DNA of 64,000 nt. Source: ATZT02 sp038145175. Lineage in GTDB: Bacteria; Actinomycetota; Actinomycetes; S36-B12; UBA5976. Below the pieces are notes generated by a model, which was not told where the DNA came from, did no database searches, and was given only the letters and a program-made list of their open reading frames with translations. The DNA is taken from positions 1 to 64,000 of the forward strand of contig JAYQPE010000001.1 in the NCBI GenBank assembly GCA_038145175.1. Direction: 5' to 3'. Each line of letters begins with the position of its first letter. Position 1 is the first letter of the stretch. This document shows positions 1-8,343 of this stretch, piece by piece. The position numbers were made by a program, and so were the translations under genes.

Positions 1-1
1 G

Positions 2-292
2 CCTTATATTTTCAAAAATACAACAAATATTCCTACGTTGTTAACTACTGGTAATTGGGAAACTTTTTCACCATATTGGTTCGATAGGTTAAAAAATTTA
101 GGATTATCATCAAATTCAATTTATGACAATTTGTTTAACGATGGAGTCTATTGGATCTCGTATTCGATACCGGATACTTCATACTTAGTTGAATTATTTT
201 TAAATGAAAAAAACTATCCAAAATTCACCCGAGAATCAAAATCTTCTCATGAATCAGGTTTAACAATTTATGAATTTAACTTTATTGAGTAG
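2..292 (+). CDS. C-terminal fragment of an unidentified protein
   Basis: The frame is open from the first bases of the window and ends at TAG 290-292, so this is the tail of a gene starting upstream. About 96 residues are visible, rich in Asn, Tyr, Phe and Trp, with no recognisable motif and no clear membrane segment. An internal ATG at 38 is unlikely to be the true start because the frame continues upstream of it. The composition would suit the end of an envelope or surface protein, but I cannot assign a family. Confidence 0.5.
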   Translation, partial: PYIFKNTTNIPTLLTTGNWETFSPYWFDRLKNLGLSSNSIYDNLFNDGVYWISYSIPDTSYLVELFLNEKNYPKFTRESKSSHESGLTIYEFNFIE

Positions 293-364
293 TGCGTGTT
301 GCAATTCTAGTTTTAGGTTATATAATTTTTAGTAGTGCTAGTGGCACTTGGTTAATAGTTCAAA

Positions 365-457
365 GTTAGGGGTGAGATCCGGACACGTAGCACGGCCGTG
401 TTGTGCCGTAGGTGATCCGTAATCACGCCGATTTATTTAAAGAAGTAAAACTTCTTA
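365..457 (+). promoter_or_regulatory. Structured GC-rich leader of the amine catabolism operon, class unknown
   Basis: The 237-base gap before the amine oxidase gene holds a GC-rich island (about 369-430) in very AT-rich surroundings. Foldable elements are ACGGC (392-396) with GCCGT (405-409), GGTGAT (411-416) with ATCAC (421-425), and an AT-rich hairpin AAGAAG (440-445) with CTTCTT (451-456) followed by AATTTAA. The order, GC-rich folded domain then a hairpin then the gene, resembles a riboswitch or attenuator. It does not match any riboswitch consensus I can recall (guanidine I-III, SAM, glycine, cobalamin). Function is inferred only from position. Confidence 0.4.
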
Positions 458-529
458 ATTTAACTCGACAAATTCTAAAGCCAAATGGTTTTAGAACAAT
501 AAATTTTATTTAGCGCGAGGTGTATTCAT

Positions 530-1981
530 ATGACTGCTACAGCAGTCGCATTTGTGGGAGATAATTTTCCATACGGAAAAGTAACATCCCAAGAAGCAAA
601 AGAAGCAGTTGCAAAAGCTAAACCAAAATCATTTTGGTTGGATTCTCGGTCAAGACCAAAAGCTGCACCTGCATTAGCTCAAGACATAACAGCTGCCTTA
701 GTTGTTGTGGGTGGAGGTTTTACAGGCCTTTGGACAGCGATAAATGCCAAATTGCAACAACCCAATTTAGAAATTGTTTTACTTGATTCTTTAAGAATTG
801 GTGATGGAGCAGCTGGTAGAAATGGTGGATTTGTTTCAGCTTCTCTGACTCATGGTTTCCCTAATGGATTTTCAAGATGGGAATCAGAATTAAAAGAACT
901 TGTTGCTTTAGGTCATGAGAATTTAGATGACATTGAAAAGTTTATTAAACAACATTCTATCGATGCAGACTTTGAATGGTTTGGTGAATTTGATGTGGCA
1001 ATTACTCAAGAGCACGCTGATGAACTTAAAGAAATGGTTGATACAGCTAAAAGATATGGTGAAGATTTTACATTTTTTAATGAACAAGAGTTTTCAAAAT
1101 ATGTTCAATCTCCACTTTATAAAGGTGCAATGCTTGATGCTGATTGCGCTCTAGTAAATCCTGCAAAACTTGCTTGGGGATTAAGAAAAGTTGCCCTAAA
1201 ACTTGGGGTAAAAGTTTATGAAAATTCACCGGTCTTGGAACTTGATCCATCTGTAAGTTTTGTAAAAGTAAAAACTGCGTTAGGAAGTGTTAAAGCAAAA
1301 AGAGTAATTTTAGCAACTGGAGCGTACCCATCTTTAATTAAAAAAGTTAATAGAATGATCGCGCCTGTTTATGATTACGTACTCGTTACAGAACCTTTGA
1401 GCGCTGAACAAAAAGAATCAATTGGTTGGGACGAACCATTTGGATGCAGTGATGCTTTTAATCAATTTCACTATTTCCGTATGACAAAAGATGGCAGATT
1501 ACTTTGGGGAGGGTATGACGCTGTTTATCACTATGGCAACGAGGTAAGTAAAGAATTAGAACAATCAGATGAATCTTTTGCGATGCTGGCAGAACACTTA
1601 TACAGAACTTTTCCTTCACTTCGAGGAATAGGTTTTTCTCATAAATGGGGAGGAGCGATAGATACTTGTTCTAGATTTGCTCCATTTTGGGGAACAGCAT
1701 TTAGAGGACGTGTGGCATATGTTGCAGGTTTCACAGGACTTGGCGTAGGTTCATCAAGATTTGCAGCTTTGACGCTACTGGATTTAGTGTTTAACCGAAA
1801 AACCGAAAGAACAAAACTTGCCATGGTTAGAACTAAACCAATGCCATTTCCTCCTGAGCCATTCAAGAGTTTGGTCATAGGACTTACTCGTTGGTCTTTA
1901 GATCGAGCGGACAAAAATGGCGGTAAAAGAAACTTATGGCTTAAATTGCTTGACTGGCTTGGCTTAGGTTTCGACTCTTGA
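530..1981 (+). CDS. FAD-dependent amine oxidase (DAO family, PuuB-like)
   Basis: A 483-residue flavoprotein of the D-amino-acid oxidase/DadA fold. The dinucleotide-binding GGGFTG is at residues 61-66 after a roughly 50-residue N-terminal extension, followed by the GAAGRNGGF flavin motif at 93-101. A late FAD contact, AGFTGLGVGSSR, lies near residue 405. This family oxidises primary or secondary amines to aldehydes, for example gamma-glutamylputrescine oxidase PuuB. The aldehyde dehydrogenase and ureohydrolase directly downstream point to a polyamine or amino-sugar-type amine as substrate. The ATG has a GAGG-type ribosome site upstream. It is the first gene of the operon and sits behind the structured leader. 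The exact substrate is not determinable. Confidence 0.8.
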   Translation: MTATAVAFVGDNFPYGKVTSQEAKEAVAKAKPKSFWLDSRSRPKAAPALAQDITAALVVVGGGFTGLWTAINAKLQQPNLEIVLLDSLRIGDGAAGRNGGFVSASLTHGFPNGFSRWESELKELVALGHENLDDIEKFIKQHSIDADFEWFGEFDVAITQEHADELKEMVDTAKRYGEDFTFFNEQEFSKYVQSPLYKGAMLDADCALVNPAKLAWGLRKVALKLGVKVYENSPVLELDPSVSFVKVKTALGSVKAKRVILATGAYPSLIKKVNRMIAPVYDYVLVTEPLSAEQKESIGWDEPFGCSDAFNQFHYFRMTKDGRLLWGGYDAVYHYGNEVSKELEQSDESFAMLAEHLYRTFPSLRGIGFSHKWGGAIDTCSRFAPFWGTAFRGRVAYVAGFTGLGVGSSRFAALTLLDLVFNRKTERTKLAMVRTKPMPFPPEPFKSLVIGLTRWSLDRADKNGGKRNLWLKLLDWLGLGFDS

Positions 1982-2015
1982 TTAGTCTGTAATCAGCCAT
2001 TTTTTAGGAGCCTTA

Positions 2016-3506
2016 ATGACTTATCAAGTTACTCATTGGATAAATGGTAAATCTTGGACCGGTAAAACTGATAAAAAAGGTGATGTTTTTAATCCCGCAA
2101 CAGGTTTAAAGACTGGTGAAGTTGATTTTGCAGATCTTGCAACTATAGACGAAGCTATAAATTCTGCTCATAATGCTTTTGCAGGATGGAGAGATACTTC
2201 TTTAACAAAACGTGCTCAAATTATTTTTAAATTTAGAGAATTATTAAATGAGAAAAAAGATGAATTAGCAAAAATTATTACTAGTGAACACGGAAAAGTT
2301 ATTTCCGATGCGCTAGGTGAAGTGACTCGAGGACAAGAAGTTGTTGAATTTGCATGCGGAATTCCACATTTATTAAAAGGTGGATTCAGCGAAGGAGTCA
2401 GCAGTGGGGTAGATGTTTATTCAATAAGACAACCATTAGGTGTTGTTGCTGGCATTACTCCATTTAATTTTCCAGCAATGGTTCCAATGTGGTTTTTCCC
2501 AATTGCAATAGCCGCTGGTAACACATTTGTTTTAAAACCAAGTGAGAAAGATCCAAGTGCAGCTATTTGGTTGGCCAAATTATGGAAAGAAGCAGGTCTT
2601 CCAGACGGGGTTTTCAATGTAATTAACGGAGATAAAGTTGCAGTTGATCGAATCTTGGAACATCCAAAAGTTAAAGCAGTATCTTTTGTCGGTTCTACTC
2701 CTATTGCTAAATATGTTTATGAAAACGGAACTAAAAATGGTAAACGCGTACAAGCATTAGGTGGAGCAAAAAACCATATGGTGGTTTTACCTGATGCTGA
2801 TTTAGATTTAACTGCAGATGCTGCAATTAATGCCGGTTTTGGTTCAGCAGGAGAACGTTGCATGGCAATTTCTGTTGTCGTTGCAGTAGAACCTGTTGCA
2901 GATGAATTAATAAAAAGAATTGTTGATCGAATGGGCAAATTAGTAACAGGTGATGGAACTAAAAATTCCGATATGGGACCTCTTGTTACCAAACAACATA
3001 GAGACAAAGTTGCTTCTTACATTGAAGCAGGAATTCAACAAGGTGCTACAGCTGTAGTTGATGGTCGAAATGTTCAAGCAGATGGTGCAAAAGAGGGTTA
3101 TTGGTTAGGGCCAACTTTATTCGATCAGGTTAAAACAAATATGACTATTTATACTGATGAAATTTTTGGTCCAGTATTAAGTGTGGTTCGAGTAAAAAGT
3201 TATGAAGAAGCATTAAAACTTGTAAACGATCATCCTTATGGAAATGGCACTGCAATATTTACAAATGATGGAGGAGCTGCCAGAAGATTCCAAAACGAAA
3301 TTGAAGTAGGCATGGTAGGAGTGAATGTTCCAATTCCAGTTCCAGTTTCTTACTATTCGTTTGGTGGTTGGAAAAATTCTTTATTTGGAGATTCACACGC
3401 GCATGGTATTGAAGGAGTTCATTTCTACACCAGAGGCAAAGTAATAACTTCCAGATGGCTTGATCCAAGCCATGGTGGAATTAACTTAGGTTTTCCTCAA
3501 AACTAA
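2016..3506 (+). CDS. mmsA: CoA-acylating (methylmalonate-)semialdehyde dehydrogenase
   Basis: A 496-residue aldehyde dehydrogenase superfamily protein. The catalytic Cys is C282 in SAGERCMA. The position of the hydrolytic general-base Glu carries ALGGAKN instead of ELGG, which is typical of the CoA-acylating MmsA branch. Such enzymes convert methylmalonate or malonate semialdehyde, and some amine-derived aldehydes, to acyl-CoA with NAD+. It lies 34 bases after the amine oxidase with an AGGAG site before the ATG, and its stop overlaps the next start (TAATG). In this operon it probably oxidises the aldehyde made by the flavoprotein. The family is clear; the physiological substrate is inferred. 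Confidence 0.85.
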   Translation: MTYQVTHWINGKSWTGKTDKKGDVFNPATGLKTGEVDFADLATIDEAINSAHNAFAGWRDTSLTKRAQIIFKFRELLNEKKDELAKIITSEHGKVISDALGEVTRGQEVVEFACGIPHLLKGGFSEGVSSGVDVYSIRQPLGVVAGITPFNFPAMVPMWFFPIAIAAGNTFVLKPSEKDPSAAIWLAKLWKEAGLPDGVFNVINGDKVAVDRILEHPKVKAVSFVGSTPIAKYVYENGTKNGKRVQALGGAKNHMVVLPDADLDLTADAAINAGFGSAGERCMAISVVVAVEPVADELIKRIVDRMGKLVTGDGTKNSDMGPLVTKQHRDKVASYIEAGIQQGATAVVDGRNVQADGAKEGYWLGPTLFDQVKTNMTIYTDEIFGPVLSVVRVKSYEEALKLVNDHPYGNGTAIFTNDGGAARRFQNEIEVGMVGVNVPIPVPVSYYSFGGWKNSLFGDSHAHGIEGVHFYTRGKVITSRWLDPSHGGINLGFPQN

Positions 3507-4516
3507 TGCGTTACGGTGCAATGTTTGGTCCAAACATTACTTTTTTAGGAATACCTGAATGCGATTATTCAGATGAAAAAAGTTATCAAGATGCAGACGT
3601 TGTAATAATTGGAGCACCATTTGACGGTGGAACTTCTTATAGATCTGGAGCAAGACTTGGTCCATCTGCAATTAGAGCAACAGACTATTTGCCACATGAT
3701 GGTTCTAGACCACATTTAGCAACAAGAATGGATGCATTAAAAGACATTGTCGTAAAAGATGCAGGCGATGTTGAAATGTATTCCGGCGACGTGACGAAAT
3801 CTTGTGACGCATTAGAAAAAGTAGTTGAAAAAATAGCTAAAGATAAAAAAATTCCGTTGATTCTAGGTGGAGATCACACCGTAACTTGGCCAAATGCAAC
3901 CGGTGTTGCAAAAGCAATTGGATGGGGAAAAATTGCGGTACTTCATTTTGATGCTCATGCAGACACTGGAGATATAACTTTTGGTTCATTAGTAGGACAT
4001 GGTCAACCAATGCGAAGACTTATTGAATCAGGTGCTGTTAAAGGAAATAAATTTTTCCAAATCGGCTTAAGAGGCTATTGGCCACCTGAAGATATTTTAA
4101 AATGGATGGCTAAACAAGAAATGCGCTCTTACGAAATGAGCGAAATAGTTTCTAGAGGTTTTGATGAAGTGCTAAATGAAGTAATAAGTGAGTCCATCAA
4201 AGATGTAGATGGAATATTTTTAAGTGTCGATATAGATGTGGTGGATCCTGGATCTGCTCCAGGAACTGGTACTCCAGAACCAGGTGGATTGACTTCAAGA
4301 CAATTACTAGATGCTGTCAGAAAAATAACAGTAGAACTTCCAGTAGTAGGAATGGATGTTGTAGAAGTTGCGCCAGCTTATGATCATGCAGAAATTACTG
4401 CATTACTTGCCAATCGAGTTGTTTTAGAAGCACTTTCAGGAATTGCTTTAAGAAAAAAGAATTTGCAAAAAGGTCAAGTTTTTAACTATTCTCAATCATT
4501 ATTAAAGGATAGATAG
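3506..4516 (+). CDS. speB: Agmatinase-like ureohydrolase
   Basis: A 336-residue member of the arginase/agmatinase family, a binuclear Mn enzyme that releases urea from a guanidino compound. Metal-binding motifs are visible: GGDH at 121-124, DAHAD at 149-153 and SVDIDVVDP with D242 and D244, followed by the GTPEPGG substrate loop. The start ATG overlaps the stop of the preceding dehydrogenase, so translation is probably coupled. Agmatinase would supply putrescine to the upstream oxidase. Guanidinobutyrase or guanidinopropionase activity would also fit and cannot be excluded from sequence. Confidence 0.85.
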   Translation: MRYGAMFGPNITFLGIPECDYSDEKSYQDADVVIIGAPFDGGTSYRSGARLGPSAIRATDYLPHDGSRPHLATRMDALKDIVVKDAGDVEMYSGDVTKSCDALEKVVEKIAKDKKIPLILGGDHTVTWPNATGVAKAIGWGKIAVLHFDAHADTGDITFGSLVGHGQPMRRLIESGAVKGNKFFQIGLRGYWPPEDILKWMAKQEMRSYEMSEIVSRGFDEVLNEVISESIKDVDGIFLSVDIDVVDPGSAPGTGTPEPGGLTSRQLLDAVRKITVELPVVGMDVVEVAPAYDHAEITALLANRVVLEALSGIALRKKNLQKGQVFNYSQSLLKDR

Positions 4517-4525
4517 AAGGTTTAC

Positions 4526-5686
4526 GTGCCAAAAGACGATCATCGGCGACCTCAACTTGCTCGCAGACGATTTTTAAAAAATTCTCTTTTTTCACTTGGT
4601 TTGGTTCCTGTTGCTTCATCAATTACTTCTTGTGCCGCTAACTCTTCAATTAATTCGGAGATCAAAACTGTTAACTGGTCAAATTTCACTTTATATATGC
4701 CAGTTGATGACAATGGCTCATTTCCATTGGTTGAATCTTGCGCTAAAGAATTAAATATAGAAATTAGCTATACAGAAGATATAGATGACAATGCGGGTTT
4801 TTTTGCAAAAGTAAAACCATTATTAGATCAAGGTGACTCGATAGGTAGAGATTTGATAGTAGTTACCGATGATTTTGTTTTACCTTGGATCCGTGGTGGT
4901 TTTGTTGAAAAATTTAACAGAACTAATATGCCAAATGTGACAAATAATTTAATTCAGAGTTATTACGAAGTTTCTTATGATCAAAACCGTGAATATGCAA
5001 TTCCTTGGCAATCAGGTTTTACTGGAATTGGTTTCAATAAATCAAAAATAAAAGAATTATTAGGAACTGATTCGATTACAACTATGGAGCAATTTTTTGA
5101 TCCTAGATTAAAAGGCCAAATCTTGATGTCTTCTGAAATGGGGGATTCAATTGGTTTAGTTATGTCATGGTTAGGTTTTGATTTAGAAAACTTCACAGAT
5201 GATCAATTTGACGAATCTCTTGAATTTATTTCCAAGCAGGTTGCTAACGGCCAAATTCAACAAATCGTTGGAAATGAATCAGCTTTATCTTTAGAAAATG
5301 GAGATGTAGCAGCAGTAGTTGGCTATGCCGGGGATTTGTGGCAGTTAGGTGATGAATTTGGTTTTGAAGTTCCAGAATCTGGAGGTTTAGTTTTTGCAGA
5401 TAACTTACTTATACCTAAAGGAGCTGCTAATAAAGAATTAGCGGAAAAAGTTGTCGACTATTTTTATGAACCAACTATTGCAGCGGAAGTTTCCCAATAT
5501 GTGGGCTATGTAAGTCCTGTGATTGGCGCACAAGAGGCAGCAGCCAAATTAGACCCTGAATTAGCGGCTAACAAGTGGGTGTTTCCAAGCCAAGAACAAT
5601 TTGCAAAAACCAAGTTTTTCATAATTAATGATGCGGAAAGAGACTCCAGGCTTAGAGAAAAGTGGCAAAAAGTATTAGGTAATTAA
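4526..5686 (+). CDS. potD: PotD-like polyamine-binding lipoprotein
   Basis: A 386-residue periplasmic-type solute-binding protein (family 1, spermidine/putrescine branch). It starts at GTG. The N-terminus has a twin-arginine-like RRRFLK at 13-18, a hydrophobic stretch and a lipobox ending at Cys36 (ITSC), so it should be exported and lipid-anchored. Mature-domain features include a VNWSNFTLYM start and IPWQSGFTGIGFN, typical of PotD/PotF. It is the last gene of the amine operon, 9 bases after the ureohydrolase. No PotA ATPase or PotB/PotC permease lies nearby, so the partner transporter must be elsewhere. The ligand is inferred from family and context. Confidence 0.8.
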   Translation: MPKDDHRRPQLARRRFLKNSLFSLGLVPVASSITSCAANSSINSEIKTVNWSNFTLYMPVDDNGSFPLVESCAKELNIEISYTEDIDDNAGFFAKVKPLLDQGDSIGRDLIVVTDDFVLPWIRGGFVEKFNRTNMPNVTNNLIQSYYEVSYDQNREYAIPWQSGFTGIGFNKSKIKELLGTDSITTMEQFFDPRLKGQILMSSEMGDSIGLVMSWLGFDLENFTDDQFDESLEFISKQVANGQIQQIVGNESALSLENGDVAAVVGYAGDLWQLGDEFGFEVPESGGLVFADNLLIPKGAANKELAEKVVDYFYEPTIAAEVSQYVGYVSPVIGAQEAAAKLDPELAANKWVFPSQEQFAKTKFFIINDAERDSRLREKWQKVLGN

Positions 5687-5688
5687 AA

Positions 5689-5697
5689 TTATCCACA
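5689..5697 (+). promoter_or_regulatory. Perfect DnaA-box match upstream of dprA
   Basis: TTATCCACA, the consensus DnaA 9-mer, lies directly after the potD-like stop and about 68 bases before dprA. It is a single copy with no cluster and no AT-rich unwinding region beside it, so this is not an origin. It could be a regulatory DnaA site or chance in an AT-rich genome. Confidence 0.3.
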
Positions 5698-5752
5698 CGG
5701 GATAGTTTTCAACAAAATTTTTTAGTTTTTACACAAGTTTTGCTGAAAATCT

Positions 5753-5758
5753 TAATGT
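5753..5758 (+). promoter_or_regulatory. -10 element of a probable leaderless dprA promoter
   Basis: TAATGT ends 6 bases before the GTG start of dprA, with a TTTACA-like -35 about 19 bases upstream (5728-5733). No Shine-Dalgarno sequence precedes the GTG. The geometry fits a transcript starting at or next to the start codon. This is inferred from sequence only. Confidence 0.45.
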
Positions 5759-5764
5759 TACAAA

Positions 5765-6637
5765 GTGGACAATCTAAGTGATGTAACTGCTGAAAAAGAT
5801 GCATACTTAATTCTTAGTTGGATATGTGATTCTTGCGATTTGGAAATTGAGAATTCAATCAAAAAATTAGGACCCTACAACACTTTAAAACTAATAAAAA
5901 ACAAAAAATATCTCAATAGATTAAAAAACATTGAATCACTCAAAATTCTAAAAAAACAATTAGATTTAACTGAAATTCATTACATATCCCAAATAGATTC
6001 AAAATGGCCTGCACAACTAAATGATTTAAATAACTTAGTGCCACTTGGTTTATTTTATAGGGGAAAAATTGAATATTTAATAAATAAATCGATAGCAATA
6101 GTTGGAACAAGAAAATCCAGTTCTGAAGGAAATATGATTTCAACCGAAATAGCATTTGATTTAGCAAATAAAAACTTCAATGTTGTTTCAGGAGGAGCGA
6201 TTGGAATTGATCATGCCGCACATCATGGCGCTCTTGTCGCAAATGGCATAACAGTTTCCATTCAAGCATCCGGTTTAAATAAGTTATATCCGTCAAAAAA
6301 TATAGATCTGTTTCAAAATATTGCTAAAACAGGACTATTGCTTTCAGAATATCCTCCGGATCGAGGTGCAACTAAAATTAATTTCTTACATCGAAATAGA
6401 TTAATTGCCGCAATTGCATCGGCCACACTAGTCATAGAAGCGGGAGAAATTTCCGGTGCATTATCAACTGCGCGATATGCAACAAAGTTAAATCGAAATT
6501 TAATGGCATTTCCTGGTTCAATTTTTTCAAAATCTTCACAGGGAACAAATGAATTAATACGAAACCGGGAAGCAGAGCTGGTTTCTGAACTGAACCATGT
6601 TTTGCAAATCATTTCTCCAATAGGTGTTAATTCTTAA
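5765..6637 (+). CDS. dprA: DNA processing protein DprA (Smf)
   Basis: A 290-residue DprA/Smf protein, which loads RecA on incoming single-stranded DNA during natural transformation. The Rossmann-like core shows SIAIVGTRKSS, SGGAIGIDHAAH and NRLIAAIASATLVIEAGEISGALSTA-type family segments and ends soon after EAELV, so the C-terminal winged helix of longer homologues is short or absent. The GTG start is supported by the -10-like TAATGT 6 bases upstream. In many actinobacteria comM/yifB precedes dprA; here an amine operon does instead. xerC follows. Confidence 0.9.
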   Translation: MDNLSDVTAEKDAYLILSWICDSCDLEIENSIKKLGPYNTLKLIKNKKYLNRLKNIESLKILKKQLDLTEIHYISQIDSKWPAQLNDLNNLVPLGLFYRGKIEYLINKSIAIVGTRKSSSEGNMISTEIAFDLANKNFNVVSGGAIGIDHAAHHGALVANGITVSIQASGLNKLYPSKNIDLFQNIAKTGLLLSEYPPDRGATKINFLHRNRLIAAIASATLVIEAGEISGALSTARYATKLNRNLMAFPGSIFSKSSQGTNELIRNREAELVSELNHVLQIISPIGVNS

Positions 6638-6668
6638 ATATTCAGTAAATTTGTGCAAATATAGAGTT

Positions 6669-7586
6669 ATGCCTACTTCTTGGTATTCAAAAGTTCTAGA
6701 AAATTTTTTAAATTATCTAAGTATTGAAAAAAACAGAAGCAATAACACGATTAGAAGTTATCAAACTGATATAGAACTATTGTGTGAATTTTTGAGTAGT
6801 AAAGGAATCTCAAAATTTGACGAGGTTACTACTGATTTGATTAAAGAGTGGATTATGACCTTGAAGCAAAATGGAATTTCTAACACCACTATTGCTAGAA
6901 GAATTAGTAGTATAAAAGTTTTTTTCAGTTATTTACTAAAAATGATAGAAATAACTTCAAATCCAACTTTAAAACTAATCACACCTAAATTAAACAAAGT
7001 GTTACCTAATGTTCTTGGACAAAAACAAGCAGGACTTTTACTAGAGCAAGCTTCAAATATTGAAGTTGAAGAAGAATCAAAAGAAGTGAGAATGAGAGAT
7101 TATGCAATTTTAGAATTTTTATATTCAACAGGAATAAGAGTTAGTGAACTTGTTGGACTAGATCTTGATGATGTTAACTTTAATAATTTGACTATTAAAG
7201 TTTTGGGAAAAGGTAGGAAAGAAAGAATTGTTCCTTTTGGAATTCCTGCAAAAGATGCATTAGAAAATTACATAAAATTTTCAAGAAATAAATTTTTGAA
7301 GACAGATTTAGACGCTCTATTTTTAGGGCAGCAGGGTAAGAGATTGAATGTAAGGCAAGTTAGAAGAATTTTGAAAAAAGCTATTAATCAAATTGATAAT
7401 GAAAAAAATGTTTCACCACATGATCTTCGACATAGTGCTGCAACTCATATGCTCGAAGCAGGCGCTGATTTAAGAATTGTGCAAGAACTCCTGGGTCATT
7501 CATCTCTTGCAACAACTCAGAAATATACACATGTAACTATTGAAAGACTTCGAGAAGTTTTTGCTAATGCACACCCTCGAGCTTAA
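6669..7586 (+). CDS. xerC: Tyrosine recombinase XerC
   Basis: About 305 residues, with an N-terminal SAM-like core-binding domain and a C-terminal tyrosine recombinase domain. The catalytic set is visible: Arg in STGIRVSEL, HDLRH, the LGHSSLATTQ segment and the nucleophile Tyr in QKYTH. XerC with XerD resolves chromosome dimers at dif during division. I use ATG 6669 (MPTSWYS) because the frame upstream of it, from a TTG at 6624, overlaps dprA and lacks family similarity. The dprA-xerC-M23-rpsB order is standard for actinobacteria. Its stop overlaps the convergent M23 gene by 4 bases. Confidence 0.93.
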   Translation: MPTSWYSKVLENFLNYLSIEKNRSNNTIRSYQTDIELLCEFLSSKGISKFDEVTTDLIKEWIMTLKQNGISNTTIARRISSIKVFFSYLLKMIEITSNPTLKLITPKLNKVLPNVLGQKQAGLLLEQASNIEVEEESKEVRMRDYAILEFLYSTGIRVSELVGLDLDDVNFNNLTIKVLGKGRKERIVPFGIPAKDALENYIKFSRNKFLKTDLDALFLGQQGKRLNVRQVRRILKKAINQIDNEKNVSPHDLRHSAATHMLEAGADLRIVQELLGHSSLATTQKYTHVTIERLREVFANAHPRA

Positions 7587-8041
7587 GAATAATTTGGTAA
7601 AAGTCTTGGATATCTATTTTTGGTAAAAAATTTTGGATTGAAATAAGTGGAACCTTCTTTTAATCCAAAATGCAGACAATATTTAGGTAAACAGTGTGAA
7701 CCCTCTAATTGTAAGTAACCAATTATTTCTCCCTGTGTAACTTTTTGTCCAAATTTTACAATTGGTTTGACCGGTTCATATGTAGTGCGAAAAGAATTAT
7801 GGGTAACAGAAATACTCCATCGATTAAAAATAAAACCAGCATGAGAAATGAAACCATCAGCAGCAGCTATAACAGCAGCGTTTTGTGTGGCTAGAAGATC
7901 GATTCCTCTATGTCCACTTGTGTAAATATTTTCAGATATATAAAAATCTCTGACATTAATTGACCCTGGGATAGGCGGTATTAGATTTAGAGAAATAGCT
8001 ACAAGAAACGAAATCATTGTTCCAGTGTTCAAGAAATTCAA
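7583..8041 (-). CDS. M23-type peptidoglycan endopeptidase, secreted
   Basis: A 152-residue protein with an N-terminal hydrophobic export segment and a short LytM/M23 domain. The first zinc motif is HRGID (H-x3-D). The second reads CLHFG rather than HLHFE, which is usual for the small M23 proteins encoded next to rpsB in actinobacteria (Rv2891 type), where CLHWG is common. M23 enzymes cut peptide cross-links in the wall. It may be active or a regulatory variant, since the first His of the H-x-H pair is replaced by Cys. It is transcribed convergently with xerC and divergently from the rpsB operon. Confidence 0.8.
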   Translation of the reverse strand: MNFLNTGTMISFLVAISLNLIPPIPGSINVRDFYISENIYTSGHRGIDLLATQNAAVIAAADGFISHAGFIFNRWSISVTHNSFRTTYEPVKPIVKFGQKVTQGEIIGYLQLEGSHCLPKYCLHFGLKEGSTYFNPKFFTKNRYPRLLPNYS

Positions 8042-8343
8042 TAAAGTCTTTATCCCTAAATTAAAATTTGTGGGTAAATTAACCTTGTTGATTAGTGCAG
8101 TTCTGGGTCCTTGGGTAAGGACTTACGACTAATAAGTAGTATTTTTCCAGCACTTAAATTCTTAACCGAAAATAAGTGACTTCGCACATCTGGTCTCTGG
8201 AGATGCCAGACCTTTTGCGGGCACGGTCTACAGAAATTTTGTAGCGCTTATCGCAACTGAGCAGATGTCAGGTGAATTAATCAAATTGATTAATTCAATC
8301 AACCAAATGACTTACCAAAGGTAAGTAAAGGAAAGGCACGTAC
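8042..8343 (+). promoter_or_regulatory. Structured leader of the rpsB operon
   Basis: A 302-base gap holding no gene but several folds. GTCCTT (8107-8112) pairs with AAGGAC (8117-8122). A closing stem ACATCTG (8186-8192) with CAGATGT (8262-8268) encloses a GC-rich domain with inner hairpins such as TCTGG/CCAGA and CTAC/GTAG. A perfect 10-bp hairpin lies at 8274-8296 and another, ACTTACC (8310-8316) with GGTAAGT (8320-8326), lies just before the AGGAAAGG ribosome site. The layout suits an autoregulatory S2 or EF-Ts leader, which is inference. Confidence 0.5.

Noticed and set aside
365..457. Guanidine-II or -III riboswitch for the amine operon leader
   Set aside because: The CCGGAC start is suggestive, but the conserved guanidine-III core and the paired ACGR loops of guanidine-II are not present.
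5689..5760. Replication origin near the DnaA box
   Set aside because: Only one perfect box, no cluster and no dnaA/dnaN/gyrB neighbours.
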